From Anaerolineaceae bacterium UBA1415 (GTDB taxonomy: Bacteria; Chloroflexota; Anaerolineae; Anaerolineales; Anaerolineaceae): DNA of 64,000 nucleotides. The stretch lies in contig DBPR01000019.1 in the NCBI GenBank assembly GCA_002305635.1, positions 15,039-79,038 of the forward strand. The letters are read 5' to 3'. Position numbers and translations under genes: made by a program. Of this stretch, positions 25,190-33,066 are shown piece after piece; position 1 is the first letter of the stretch, and each line of letters begins with the position of its first letter. The notes under the pieces are model-generated. The model saw only the letters and a list, made by a program, of their open reading frames with translations. It was not told where the DNA came from and searched no databases.

Positions 25190-26656
25190 ATGATAGATTT
25201 ATCCGCCGCAACAATCAAAAAACAATCGGAAGCACTGGATGAGCTGATCAAAAAACCCATCCATTCCATTTCCCCCGACGCGCTTGCCGCGTATAAGGCA
25301 GAGTATTTCGATAAAAAATGTGTCTTAAGCTACCAGATGATACAGGAAGCAAAGAAATACATTCCTGGAGGCGTGCAACACAACCTGGCCTTTAATCATC
25401 CTTTTCCCCTCGTCTTCACCAAGGCCGAAGGCGCTTTTCTGGAAGACCTCGACGGCAACCGCTATTTCGACTTTTTGCAGGCTGGCGGTCCGACCGTTCT
25501 CGGTTCAAATCCTCCGGAAGTGCGCGAAAAGGTTATCGAACTGCTGAACACCTGTGGGCCTTCCACTGGTCTCTTCCATGAATACGAATACCGCATCGCC
25601 AAACTGGTCACCGAACTTATCCCGTCCGTGACATGGCTGCGCATGTTGAACTCGGGCACGGAAGCCTGCATGGCTGCCATCCGCGTTGCCCGCCTGGCAA
25701 CCAAGCACAGGCACATCCTCAAAATGGGTGGCGCTTACCACGGATGGAGCGACCAACACGCCTATGGCATCCGCGTTCCGGGCAGCAAATTTACCCAGGC
25801 CCACGGCATCCCGCTCTTCATTTTCAAGGGCATTGACGAATTCTTCCCGGGTGATCTCAATTCATTGGAATGGAAGCTCCGACGCAATCAGCTGCGCGGT
25901 GGAACAGCCGCGGTGATGATCGAGCCTGTCGGACCCGAAAGCGGCACCCGTCCCATCAGCGTCGACTTCATCAAAGGCGCTGCCGAACTTTGCAAAAAAT
26001 ACGGCGCTCTGCTAATTTTCGACGAGGTGGTCACTGCCTTCAGACTCTCGCCCCACGGCGCGCAAGGCATCATGGGCGTTGAACCTGACCTGACCGTCTT
26101 TGGCAAAGTCATCGCCGGAGGCTACCCCGGCGCGGGCGGCATCGGCGGTAAAGAAGAATTCCGCAAATATCTCGCAGCCGGCATCCAAACCGGTGATAAG
26201 GTGAAAAAGGCGCTGGTTGGCGGCACGATGGCGGCAACCCCCCTCTCCGCCCTTGCCGGCTATTACACCCTGAAACGCATTCAGGAAACAAACGCCTGCG
26301 AAAAAGCCAACGCCATGGGCGACCGTATGACCGCCGGGCTCAAAGATCTGATACAAAAGCACGACCTTCCCTTCGTCGCCTTCAATCAGGGCTCCATTTG
26401 CCACCTGGAAACGGTCGGCACCATGCACTTCAGCGTCAACTGGATGAAACCGTGGACGATTCCCGCGGTTCTGAAAGAAACCTCCAAACGCAAGGCTGAG
26501 ATGGAACATATGGGCGCGGCCTATATGGCGGAAGGTCTGGTCACGCTCGCTGGCAGCCGCCTTTATACCAGCGCGGCATACGACGAAGAGAAGATCGACC
26601 AGGCTCTGGCCGCCTTCGACCGTGTCTTCGAACACGTTGTTCCATTCGAAAAGTAG
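25190..26656 (+). CDS. Class-III aminotransferase (glutamate-1-semialdehyde aminomutase-like)
   Basis: 488 residues from the ATG at 25190 (a TTG two codons upstream is also open). Fold-type I PLP enzyme: YIPGGVQHN (about 57), LNSGTEACMAAIRVAR (about 153), AYHGWSDQ (about 182), LLIFDEVVTAFR (about 275) and the PLP lysine in TVFGKVIAGGYP (about K306). The pattern is that of the GSA aminomutase branch, but a HemL role is unlikely because the gene sits in a TetR-controlled sugar-kinase/aldolase cluster. It probably transaminates or moves an amino group on a substrate of that pathway. The aldolase gene follows after 7 bp. Confidence 0.85.
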   Translation: MIDLSAATIKKQSEALDELIKKPIHSISPDALAAYKAEYFDKKCVLSYQMIQEAKKYIPGGVQHNLAFNHPFPLVFTKAEGAFLEDLDGNRYFDFLQAGGPTVLGSNPPEVREKVIELLNTCGPSTGLFHEYEYRIAKLVTELIPSVTWLRMLNSGTEACMAAIRVARLATKHRHILKMGGAYHGWSDQHAYGIRVPGSKFTQAHGIPLFIFKGIDEFFPGDLNSLEWKLRRNQLRGGTAAVMIEPVGPESGTRPISVDFIKGAAELCKKYGALLIFDEVVTAFRLSPHGAQGIMGVEPDLTVFGKVIAGGYPGAGGIGGKEEFRKYLAAGIQTGDKVKKALVGGTMAATPLSALAGYYTLKRIQETNACEKANAMGDRMTAGLKDLIQKHDLPFVAFNQGSICHLETVGTMHFSVNWMKPWTIPAVLKETSKRKAEMEHMGAAYMAEGLVTLAGSRLYTSAAYDEEKIDQALAAFDRVFEHVVPFEK

Positions 26657-26663
26657 GCAGCTC

Positions 26664-27665
26664 ATGGCTCCCATTCAGGAAACAGAAACGCGCCAGATGG
26701 TTGTTGATCTGGCGCAGGAATTCCTCAAAACCGGACTGGTTGTGCGCACCTGGGGCAACTTCAGCGCCCGTCTTGACGAGCGCAGCTTTGTCATCACTCC
26801 CTCAGGAAAGGCTTATGAGGGCATGCAGGCAAGCGAACTTGTGACCGTCTCGACGACAGATGGAAAACCTTTGGCAGAAGGCAGCGGCAAACCCTCTTCT
26901 GAGTCCCCGATGCACGCCCGGGTCTACCAACGTTATCCCCACATGAAAGTCGTGGCGCATACACATCAGGTCTATGCCTCTGCGCTCACCCTATTGGGAA
27001 CAGATATCGACGTTCCCGAGGCCTGGCAGCCTGTTTTGGGCACTACGAGCATTCCTTTGAGCGCATACGCCCTGCCCGGCACCAAAAAATTGCACAACAA
27101 CATGAGTGAGACCCTCGCCCGCAGCGACGCGAGAATCGTTCTGATGGGTAGACACGGCGCTTTTATTTTGGCTGAAACCGCGGAGGAGTGCCTCCGGCTT
27201 GCCAAAGAGATGGAGCGTTTTTGTGCTGAAGTATTTGCAGCGCGACTTGGAAAACAACTCAGTCAAAGACCGGATATTCAGAGCGACAGTGATAAAGAGA
27301 AAAACATCGCTGACAAATGGCAGAAAACCACACATGAAGGCATTGCCGTATCCGCTGATAATGAGGTGCTGCCCTGGATTTCACGCAGCTTAAAGCCCTA
27401 TCTGGACGACTTCGCCCAGATCTGTGGGGTCAGCGTTAGCCAGAAGCGCGGGTCCGCAAGCGTCGTCTTTGACCCAGCTGAGCAGGTGGCGATCTGCTTC
27501 GGCAAAAACGAATCCGACGCGAAAAATGTCCGTGCCGTTTTGGAAAAGAACGCCAGAGCCGCCAACATCGCCCGGTTATCCGGCCAGAAGCCCATCCCCG
27601 CCTGGGAATCCCTCCTTATGCGTCTGGTTTATCAGTTGAAGTATTCCAAACAAGCAAAGCGATAA
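26664..27665 (+). CDS. Class-II aldolase with C-terminal extension
   Basis: 333 residues from the ATG at 26664; the frame is open to 26622 but that part overlaps the previous gene. Residues 1-200 match L-fuculose-phosphate/ribulose-phosphate class-II aldolases: GNFSAR (31), the catalytic Glu in SSESPMH (E80), zinc ligands H99 and H101 in VAHTHQ, and H164 in GRHGAF. Such enzymes cleave a phosphorylated ketose into DHAP or glycolaldehyde-type fragments. About 115 further residues form a domain I do not recognise. The next gene is convergent, beyond a terminator. It probably works after the FGGY kinase. Confidence 0.85.
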   Translation: MAPIQETETRQMVVDLAQEFLKTGLVVRTWGNFSARLDERSFVITPSGKAYEGMQASELVTVSTTDGKPLAEGSGKPSSESPMHARVYQRYPHMKVVAHTHQVYASALTLLGTDIDVPEAWQPVLGTTSIPLSAYALPGTKKLHNNMSETLARSDARIVLMGRHGAFILAETAEECLRLAKEMERFCAEVFAARLGKQLSQRPDIQSDSDKEKNIADKWQKTTHEGIAVSADNEVLPWISRSLKPYLDDFAQICGVSVSQKRGSASVVFDPAEQVAICFGKNESDAKNVRAVLEKNARAANIARLSGQKPIPAWESLLMRLVYQLKYSKQAKR

Positions 27666-27686
27666 TTGGAATTGATTTAACCGACA

Positions 27687-27728
27687 AAAGAGCCTGCACT
27701 TCAACGAATGCGCAGGCTCTTTTTATAT
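27687..27728. terminator. Bidirectional intrinsic terminator
   Basis: AAAAGAGCCTGC (27687-27698) pairs with GCAGGCTCTTTT (27713-27724) around a 14-nt loop, with T residues to 27725. The A-rich left arm gives a T-tract for the convergent minus-strand gene as well. Confidence 0.85.
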
Positions 27729-27774
27729 AAATGTAAGTTTATGATCCACTCCTATATGGAGGTGGTACAAAAAA

Positions 27775-28953
27775 TTAGATCAATCCGTTGGCTTTGCCAA
27801 TTTTCTCGAAAACATCGAGCACTTTTTCAAGCTGTGCCTGGGTGTGCGTTGCCATATAGCTGGTGCGCAAAAGCTGTCGGCCGGGTGTTGTTGCGGGCGC
27901 GATAACGGGATTGACAAAAACACCAGCTTCCATCAATTCCCGCCAGACCTTAAAGGTCAGGGCATCGTCACCAATAATGATCGGAATGATCGGCGATTCT
28001 GAATGCCCGGTGTCGAATCCCAACTGCCTTAGCCCCTCTCGCATAAATTCGGCATTCCTGGTCAATTGCTCGACCAATTGAGGCTCTTCCTTCATCACTT
28101 CGAGAGCGGCCAGGACGGTCGCCGTATTCGCGGGTGGAATGCTGGCGCTAAAGATCAGGCTTCGGGCATGATGTTTGACGTAATCAATCACGTCAAAATC
28201 GCCAGCAACGAATCCGCCGATCGAGGCAAAAGACTTGCTGAACGTTGACATGATCAGATCGACCTGGTCGGTCATGCCAAAATGAGCAGCCGTTCCCTTG
28301 CCGCCGCCCAAAACACCCATGGCGTGGGCGTCATCGACCATGACCCGAACACCGTATTGTTTGCACAAAGGGCAAATTTCAGGCAGCGGGGCAATATCGC
28401 CTTCCATGCTGAACAAGCCGTCCGTTACAAGCAGTTTACCCGGCTCTTCGGGCAAACTCTTTAGCACCCGTTCGAGATGTTCCATATCGTTGTGGCGATA
28501 ACGTTCGATCTTGCCGCCGCTTAAAAACGAGCCGTCAACAATGCTGGCATGATTTTCCTTATCGAGGATGACATATTCACCGCGCTTGACCAGCGAGCTG
28601 ATCGTGCCCAGATTCACCTGCATGCCGGTCGAAAAGACCAGCGCGGCTTCCTTACCGACCCAGTCAGCTAACTTTTCTTCCAGCTCTTCAATGATGGTCA
28701 TGTTGCCATTCAAAAACCGCGAACCTGTGCAACTGGTGCCGTATTTTTTGATCGCTTCAACAGCAGCTTCACGAACTTTTGGATGAGTGGTCAGGCCCAG
28801 GTAGTTATTCGAGCCGCACATGATGATGCGCTTGCCCTGATAAACAACTTCAGTGCCTTCGTTGCGATCCAACGGAATAAAATAAGGATAACTGCCGTCA
28901 GCCCGGGCGATACGCGCTGCCTCAAAATCGCCGCATTTTTGAAAAATGTCCAC
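27775..28953 (-). CDS. Alpha-oxoamine synthase, serine palmitoyltransferase-like
   Basis: 392 residues from a GTG at 28953 with GAAGGTGG 5 nt upstream; an ATG at 29004 lacks an SD. PLP enzymes of this family join an acyl-CoA to an amino acid with loss of CO2. Motifs: CGSNNYLGLT (about 46), GSRFLNGN (77), NHASIVDGS (134), VDDAHAMGVLG (206) and the PLP lysine in STFSKSFASIGGF (about K240), followed by HHARSLIFSASIPP. That last stretch is close to the Bacteroides-type serine palmitoyltransferases. AONS or glycine acetyltransferase remain possible. It suggests sphingolipid-like lipids. Confidence 0.85.
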   Translation of the reverse strand: MDIFQKCGDFEAARIARADGSYPYFIPLDRNEGTEVVYQGKRIIMCGSNNYLGLTTHPKVREAAVEAIKKYGTSCTGSRFLNGNMTIIEELEEKLADWVGKEAALVFSTGMQVNLGTISSLVKRGEYVILDKENHASIVDGSFLSGGKIERYRHNDMEHLERVLKSLPEEPGKLLVTDGLFSMEGDIAPLPEICPLCKQYGVRVMVDDAHAMGVLGGGKGTAAHFGMTDQVDLIMSTFSKSFASIGGFVAGDFDVIDYVKHHARSLIFSASIPPANTATVLAALEVMKEEPQLVEQLTRNAEFMREGLRQLGFDTGHSESPIIPIIIGDDALTFKVWRELMEAGVFVNPVIAPATTPGRQLLRTSYMATHTQAQLEKVLDVFEKIGKANGLI

Positions 28954-29116
28954 TTTTACCACCTTCTTTCCTGTACTAATTCTATTAACCGGAAAATCAG
29001 ACAAGAGATACTAATTTAGTTTACCGCTCCCATCTTATCTTGTTATCTTTTATAGAAAATCAGTTTGGTGCTAAAATTGCAACCATGGTCATACTAACAT
29101 TATTAAGGATGGCAAG

Positions 29117-30016
29117 ATGAAAAAATTAATACCTGTCTTACTGCTGATCGTTCTGCTTGTTTCCGCCTGCAACTTCCCTGAAGAGCAGGATCTTTCGCAG
29201 GATCCTGTCGTGCAAACCCGTGTCGCGGTATTGCTGACCCAGGGCGCTCCCGCTGGTGATGAACCTTTCAACATCGTTGAACCGATTGAAAAAGATGGTG
29301 GTTCCACTGCGACTGAGGAAGCAACTCCCGTGGAAACTCCGGTTTCACCTGAAACCACTCAGGCAGTAGTTAGTCCAACACCTGAAGCAAGTGAAGCAGC
29401 CCCCGCTCCCACACAAGCAGCGCCCACTCCTACTCAAGTTGAGGCTCAAACAGGTGATCCCTGGTCTGGGACGCCCGACTATGTCGATGAGTTTGATTCC
29501 GGTACCTATTGGAATTTTGAAGGCGATCATTTGGTCTCCAAAGCTGGTAATGGACAGCTCGAATTCACCTCCAAAGGCACACCCTGGTGGAGCAGTTGGT
29601 ACACCACCAATCCCTCCCAAAAGAACGGTTATTTTGAGACCACTTTTACCATGCCTAATTGCAATGGCTCCGACCGTTTTGGCCTTGTGATCCGCTGGAC
29701 TCATCCAAATGTCTTCTATTATCTTGGCGTCACCTGTGATGGCACCTGGGGCTTCAGCCTTTACAACCGGGCCAACCAAACCGTCGATCTGCTCGCTTAT
29801 ACCGGCAGCGATGCTCTGAATCCGGTGACGGAAAGCAACAGAATTGGTATTTTAGCAAAAGATAACAGCTTCGATTTCTATATCAATGGAACGCTGGTTG
29901 GCTCAGCCGCGAACGATGGCATTTCAACTGCCGGGCCCTTTGGCTTCGTTAGCATGTCAACCGGTACCAAAGATTTCAAGACCCTGATCGACAAACTTCA
30001 ATACTGGGCGAAATAG
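29117..30016 (+). CDS. Lipoprotein with a concanavalin-like domain
   Basis: 299 residues. A signal peptide ends in the lipobox VSAC (Cys18). Residues 60-115 are a Pro/Thr/Glu-rich linker (SPTPEASEAAPAPTQAAPTP). Residues 125-299 look like a jelly-roll of the lectin/glucanase type: DYVDEFDSGTYWNFEG, GYFETTFTMPN, RFGLVIRW and DNSFDFYINGTLVGS. Such domains often bind carbohydrate on the cell surface, but no catalytic acid pair is evident. AAGGA lies 7 nt before the ATG. A strong terminator follows, so it is probably a single-gene unit. Confidence 0.8.
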   Translation: MKKLIPVLLLIVLLVSACNFPEEQDLSQDPVVQTRVAVLLTQGAPAGDEPFNIVEPIEKDGGSTATEEATPVETPVSPETTQAVVSPTPEASEAAPAPTQAAPTPTQVEAQTGDPWSGTPDYVDEFDSGTYWNFEGDHLVSKAGNGQLEFTSKGTPWWSSWYTTNPSQKNGYFETTFTMPNCNGSDRFGLVIRWTHPNVFYYLGVTCDGTWGFSLYNRANQTVDLLAYTGSDALNPVTESNRIGILAKDNSFDFYINGTLVGSAANDGISTAGPFGFVSMSTGTKDFKTLIDKLQYWAK

Positions 30017-30032
30017 TTTTCCTGACCTGAGT

Positions 30033-30065
30033 AAAGAGGAGGCAAAATTGTCTCCTCTTTTTTAT
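30033..30065 (+). terminator. Intrinsic terminator
   Basis: AAAGAGGAG (30033-30041) pairs with CTCCTCTTT (30052-30060) around a 10-nt loop, and a T-run follows to 30063. It lies 16 bp past the lipoprotein stop. Confidence 0.85.
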
Positions 30066-30104
30066 ACTGTTTATACAGGATTGTTAAACCAATTTCAACA
30101 TGAC

Positions 30105-30235
30105 ATAGGGCTTGTGCTGGATGCTTGCTGTCAAAGGGTGAGCCAGTCAGAACCTTGTAATGAAGCACGAGGCTTTGGTGGGCATAGACAGCAAATGGGG
30201 CCCTTGCTGGGTGTTTGCTGTCACAGGGCATGAAC
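30105..30235. repeat. Intergenic repeat, second copy of the 54-bp unit
   Basis: 30147-30200 matches 13058-13111 with about nine differences, including the CCTTGT...GAGG hairpin. It is flanked by two related units: GCTGGATGCTTGCTGTCA (about 30117) and GCTGGGTGTTTGCTGTCA (about 30206). No ORF is supportable in the gap 30066-30344. Confidence 0.7.
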
Positions 30236-30344
30236 AAGTCAAGTAAACGGCTAAGATTAACAATTGTTATTTTAGGTTTAAATGTGCGAAGATCTGGGTG
30301 CGCGATCCTCAAAAAAGCGATAGAATATCGTTTCGGAGGAAATC

Positions 30345-31103
30345 TTGAAAGAGACTTTTATGCTTCATCCTGAGCTGGATGGTGATAGTTTCCACTTTGA
30401 GGGCGATGAGACCGCCTTTTTACTCGTTCACGGCTATACCGCCACAACGACCGAGGTGCGCACGCTGGCTGAGCACTTTTTAGCGCTTGGCCGCACGGTC
30501 GCGGCGCCGCTCCTGCCGGGCCACGGCACCCACCCCGATGAGCTCAACCAAATCAGCTGGCAGGACTGGTACGAAACCGTGTGCGCAAGCTACCTTGACC
30601 TGCAAAAGAAGCATCAGACAATTTGGCTGGCCGGGGAATCCATGGGCGCGCTGCTTTGCCTCAAACTGGCAATTGATTTCCCGGAGATCAGAGGTCTACT
30701 GCTCTTCGCACCAGCATTAAAGGTCAACAACCTGGAAGCAGCGCTTTTCCTGCAATTTTTTATGGATTATCTGAATAAACAGCCTGGTGACAAAACCATG
30801 CCATGGAAGGGTTATAACGTTTATCCCCTTAAAGGAGCTGTCGAGCTGCTCAAACTGCAGAAAGTGGTCAGGAAAGATATTCATAAGATCAAACAACCAA
30901 CACTGGTGATGGTAAGTAAAGCTGATATGACCGTCAGACCAAAAACTGGTGAGACTGTTTACAACGCCATTTCCTCCGACCTGAAAAGATTGGTCGTGCT
31001 GGAGCATTCCCCCCATGTGATGTTATTGGGGCCGGAGGCGGAACATATCTTTTCGCTTGCTGAAGATTTTTTCAACTCCGTAAGCCACCCAACTGAAAAG
31101 TAA
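30345..31103 (+). CDS. Alpha/beta-hydrolase (Est30-like carboxylesterase)
   Basis: 252 residues from a TTG at 30345, which has GGAGG 6 nt upstream; the ATG five codons later is too far from it. The oxyanion strand FLLVHGYTAT (about 25), the nucleophile elbow GESMGA (Ser99), Asp194 in SKADM and His224 in HSPHVM make a complete catalytic triad. The pattern resembles small bacterial carboxylesterases and monoacylglycerol lipases. It is cytoplasmic, with no signal. Substrate unknown. It stands alone before the ABC exporter, which has its own promoter. Confidence 0.88.
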   Translation: MKETFMLHPELDGDSFHFEGDETAFLLVHGYTATTTEVRTLAEHFLALGRTVAAPLLPGHGTHPDELNQISWQDWYETVCASYLDLQKKHQTIWLAGESMGALLCLKLAIDFPEIRGLLLFAPALKVNNLEAALFLQFFMDYLNKQPGDKTMPWKGYNVYPLKGAVELLKLQKVVRKDIHKIKQPTLVMVSKADMTVRPKTGETVYNAISSDLKRLVVLEHSPHVMLLGPEAEHIFSLAEDFFNSVSHPTEK

Positions 31104-31170
31104 TATGATCTAATTGCCCATTCCTGAGTCCAGAATAAGCGCAGTTTTTGGCAAATCTTGTAAGGAAGAA

Positions 31171-31199
31171 TTGACCCGTCCAAACCTGCCGTGTATACT
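31171..31199 (+). promoter_or_regulatory. Sigma-70-type promoter of the ABC exporter operon
   Basis: TTGACC (31171-31176), a 17-bp spacer and TATACT (31194-31199). The predicted start is near 31206, giving a leader of about 37 nt before the ATG at 31243. Confidence 0.7.
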
Positions 31200-31242
31200 T
31201 GCTCTTCGTGTCAAATGAAAGTAACAGACACCTTAAGATAAG

Positions 31243-33066
31243 ATGACAACTGACATAAAAAACTATAAAGATATCGATATTTCAAAGATCACTGGCGATA
31301 AAAAGTTACCGGCGCTCTGGCATTTAATGCATGGTTATCACCTCAACTTTATCGTCGCGAACCTGTTTACTGGTCTGGCTGCCCTGGCGCGCACCGGAAT
31401 GTACCTTTACTTAGGCGATTTTATCGATCGCGTGATCCAAAGTGGCATCAAGGGCAGCAATCTTTTTGTTTCCGCCCTTAGCTTTGGCGCTTTGATCACT
31501 TTGCAAGCCCTTTCGAGCTTCATTAGCAGCTGGATGGCGACCCTGACAGCCGAGAGCGCGACACGCCGCTTGCGCGACTATCTTTTTGACCACATCCAGC
31601 ATTTGCCCTTTGCCTATCATTCTGAAGCCAAAACCGGCGACCTGCTTGAACGCGCGACTTCGGACGTGGATACCATCCGGCGGTTCTTTGCCGATCAATC
31701 GATCAACATGGGGCGAATTTTGATGATCTTTATCGTCTCATTCATCGCCATTGCCCGCATCAACCTGCGCCTTGCGCTGATCTCGATCATTATCATGCCC
31801 ATCGTGCTGGTCATTTCCATGTTTTTCTTCAAATCTCTTTCCAGGGCATACGAAGCTTACCAGGAACAAGGCGCGGTACTTTCTACCAACCTTCAGGAAA
31901 ATCTTAGCGGCGTCCGCGTGGTGAAAGCCTTCGCGCGCCAGGATTATGAGATCAGAAAGTTTGATCAGGAAAACCTGAAGAAATTCAAACTTGGGAAAAA
32001 ATTCGTCTGGATGCACAGCCTTTTCTGGCCGCTGACAGACATTCTTTGCGCAGCCCAGGGGATCGGAAGCAATTACATCGCCGCCATGATGGTCATAAAC
32101 GATGCCATGACACTTGGACAATTCATCACCTTCCACGGTTTGCTGGGTTGGCTGATCTGGCCCATCCGCAATCTGGGCCGCCTGATCATCGATACCTCGC
32201 GTACCTTCGTTTCCCTGGGTCGCATCACCACGATCCTCAAGGCGCGGCAGGAGGATATGACCTCTGCCAGCTGCGAACCGAGCGAGAGCATCCGTGGGGA
32301 CATTAAGTTCGAGAATGTCAGTTTCGAATATGAGAAAGCCCAATCTGTCCTCGAAGACGTCAGTTTTGAGTGCAAAGCCGGTGACGTTGTCGCGCTGTTG
32401 GGCTCAACCGGATCGGGCAAAACATCCCTGGTCAACCTGTTGCCTCGTTTTTACGATGTCACCGCTGGCAAAATTTTGCTTGATGGCGTCAATCTCAACG
32501 AGTATTCGCGCCAGTTCCTGCGCTCGCAGATCGGGGTTGTGGAGCAGGAGCCCTTCCTTTTCTCCTGTTCGATCCGTGAAAACATTACCTACGGCGTCCA
32601 CCGGGAAGTCAGCGAGGAAGAGATCATCGCAGCCGCAAAAGAGGCTGCCATTCACGATGTCATTCTCGAATTCAAAAACGGCTATGATACTCTGGTCGGG
32701 GAACGCGGCGTGACGCTTTCTGGCGGGCAAAAGCAGCGTGTCGCCATCGCGCGCACGCTCCTGATCAACCCGCGCATCCTGATTATGGATGATTCCACTT
32801 CCTCAGTGGACATGGAAACCGAAGTGCAGATCAGATCAGCGCTTGAAAACCTGATGGCGAACCGCACCACCTTTATCATTGCCCATCGCATTCAGAGCAT
32901 TATGAATGCCGACCTGATCCTGGTCTTTGACCAAGGCAAGATCGTGCAAAAAGGAGTTCATGAGGAACTCCTCAATCAACCCGGAATTTATCAGGACATT
33001 TACGAGATCCAGGCCAGGATCGACAGTGCCCTGCAAGAGGAAATTGATCGTGTCAACATATTATGA
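31243..33066 (+). CDS. ABC exporter subunit with degenerate catalytic site
   Basis: 607 residues: six membrane helices (about 30-330) and an ATPase domain. Walker A GSTGSGKTS (about 387), signature LSGGQKQR (about 494) and Walker B RILIMDDSTSSVD (about 512) are visible. The catalytic Glu after Walker B is Asp here (DDS), as in the non-hydrolysing partner of heterodimeric exporters such as TM287/288. Its signature motif is intact. It therefore should supply the good signature to the partner's Walker A/B site. The next gene overlaps by 17 bp. Substrate unknown. Confidence 0.9.
   Translation: MTTDIKNYKDIDISKITGDKKLPALWHLMHGYHLNFIVANLFTGLAALARTGMYLYLGDFIDRVIQSGIKGSNLFVSALSFGALITLQALSSFISSWMATLTAESATRRLRDYLFDHIQHLPFAYHSEAKTGDLLERATSDVDTIRRFFADQSINMGRILMIFIVSFIAIARINLRLALISIIIMPIVLVISMFFFKSLSRAYEAYQEQGAVLSTNLQENLSGVRVVKAFARQDYEIRKFDQENLKKFKLGKKFVWMHSLFWPLTDILCAAQGIGSNYIAAMMVINDAMTLGQFITFHGLLGWLIWPIRNLGRLIIDTSRTFVSLGRITTILKARQEDMTSASCEPSESIRGDIKFENVSFEYEKAQSVLEDVSFECKAGDVVALLGSTGSGKTSLVNLLPRFYDVTAGKILLDGVNLNEYSRQFLRSQIGVVEQEPFLFSCSIRENITYGVHREVSEEEIIAAAKEAAIHDVILEFKNGYDTLVGERGVTLSGGQKQRVAIARTLLINPRILIMDDSTSSVDMETEVQIRSALENLMANRTTFIIAHRIQSIMNADLILVFDQGKIVQKGVHEELLNQPGIYQDIYEIQARIDSALQEEIDRVNIL

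Noticed and set aside
25190..26656. Assignment as the haem-pathway enzyme HemL
   Set aside because: The motif pattern fits the family, but the gene is divergently paired with TetR and next to sugar-kinase and aldolase genes, and no other hem gene is near.
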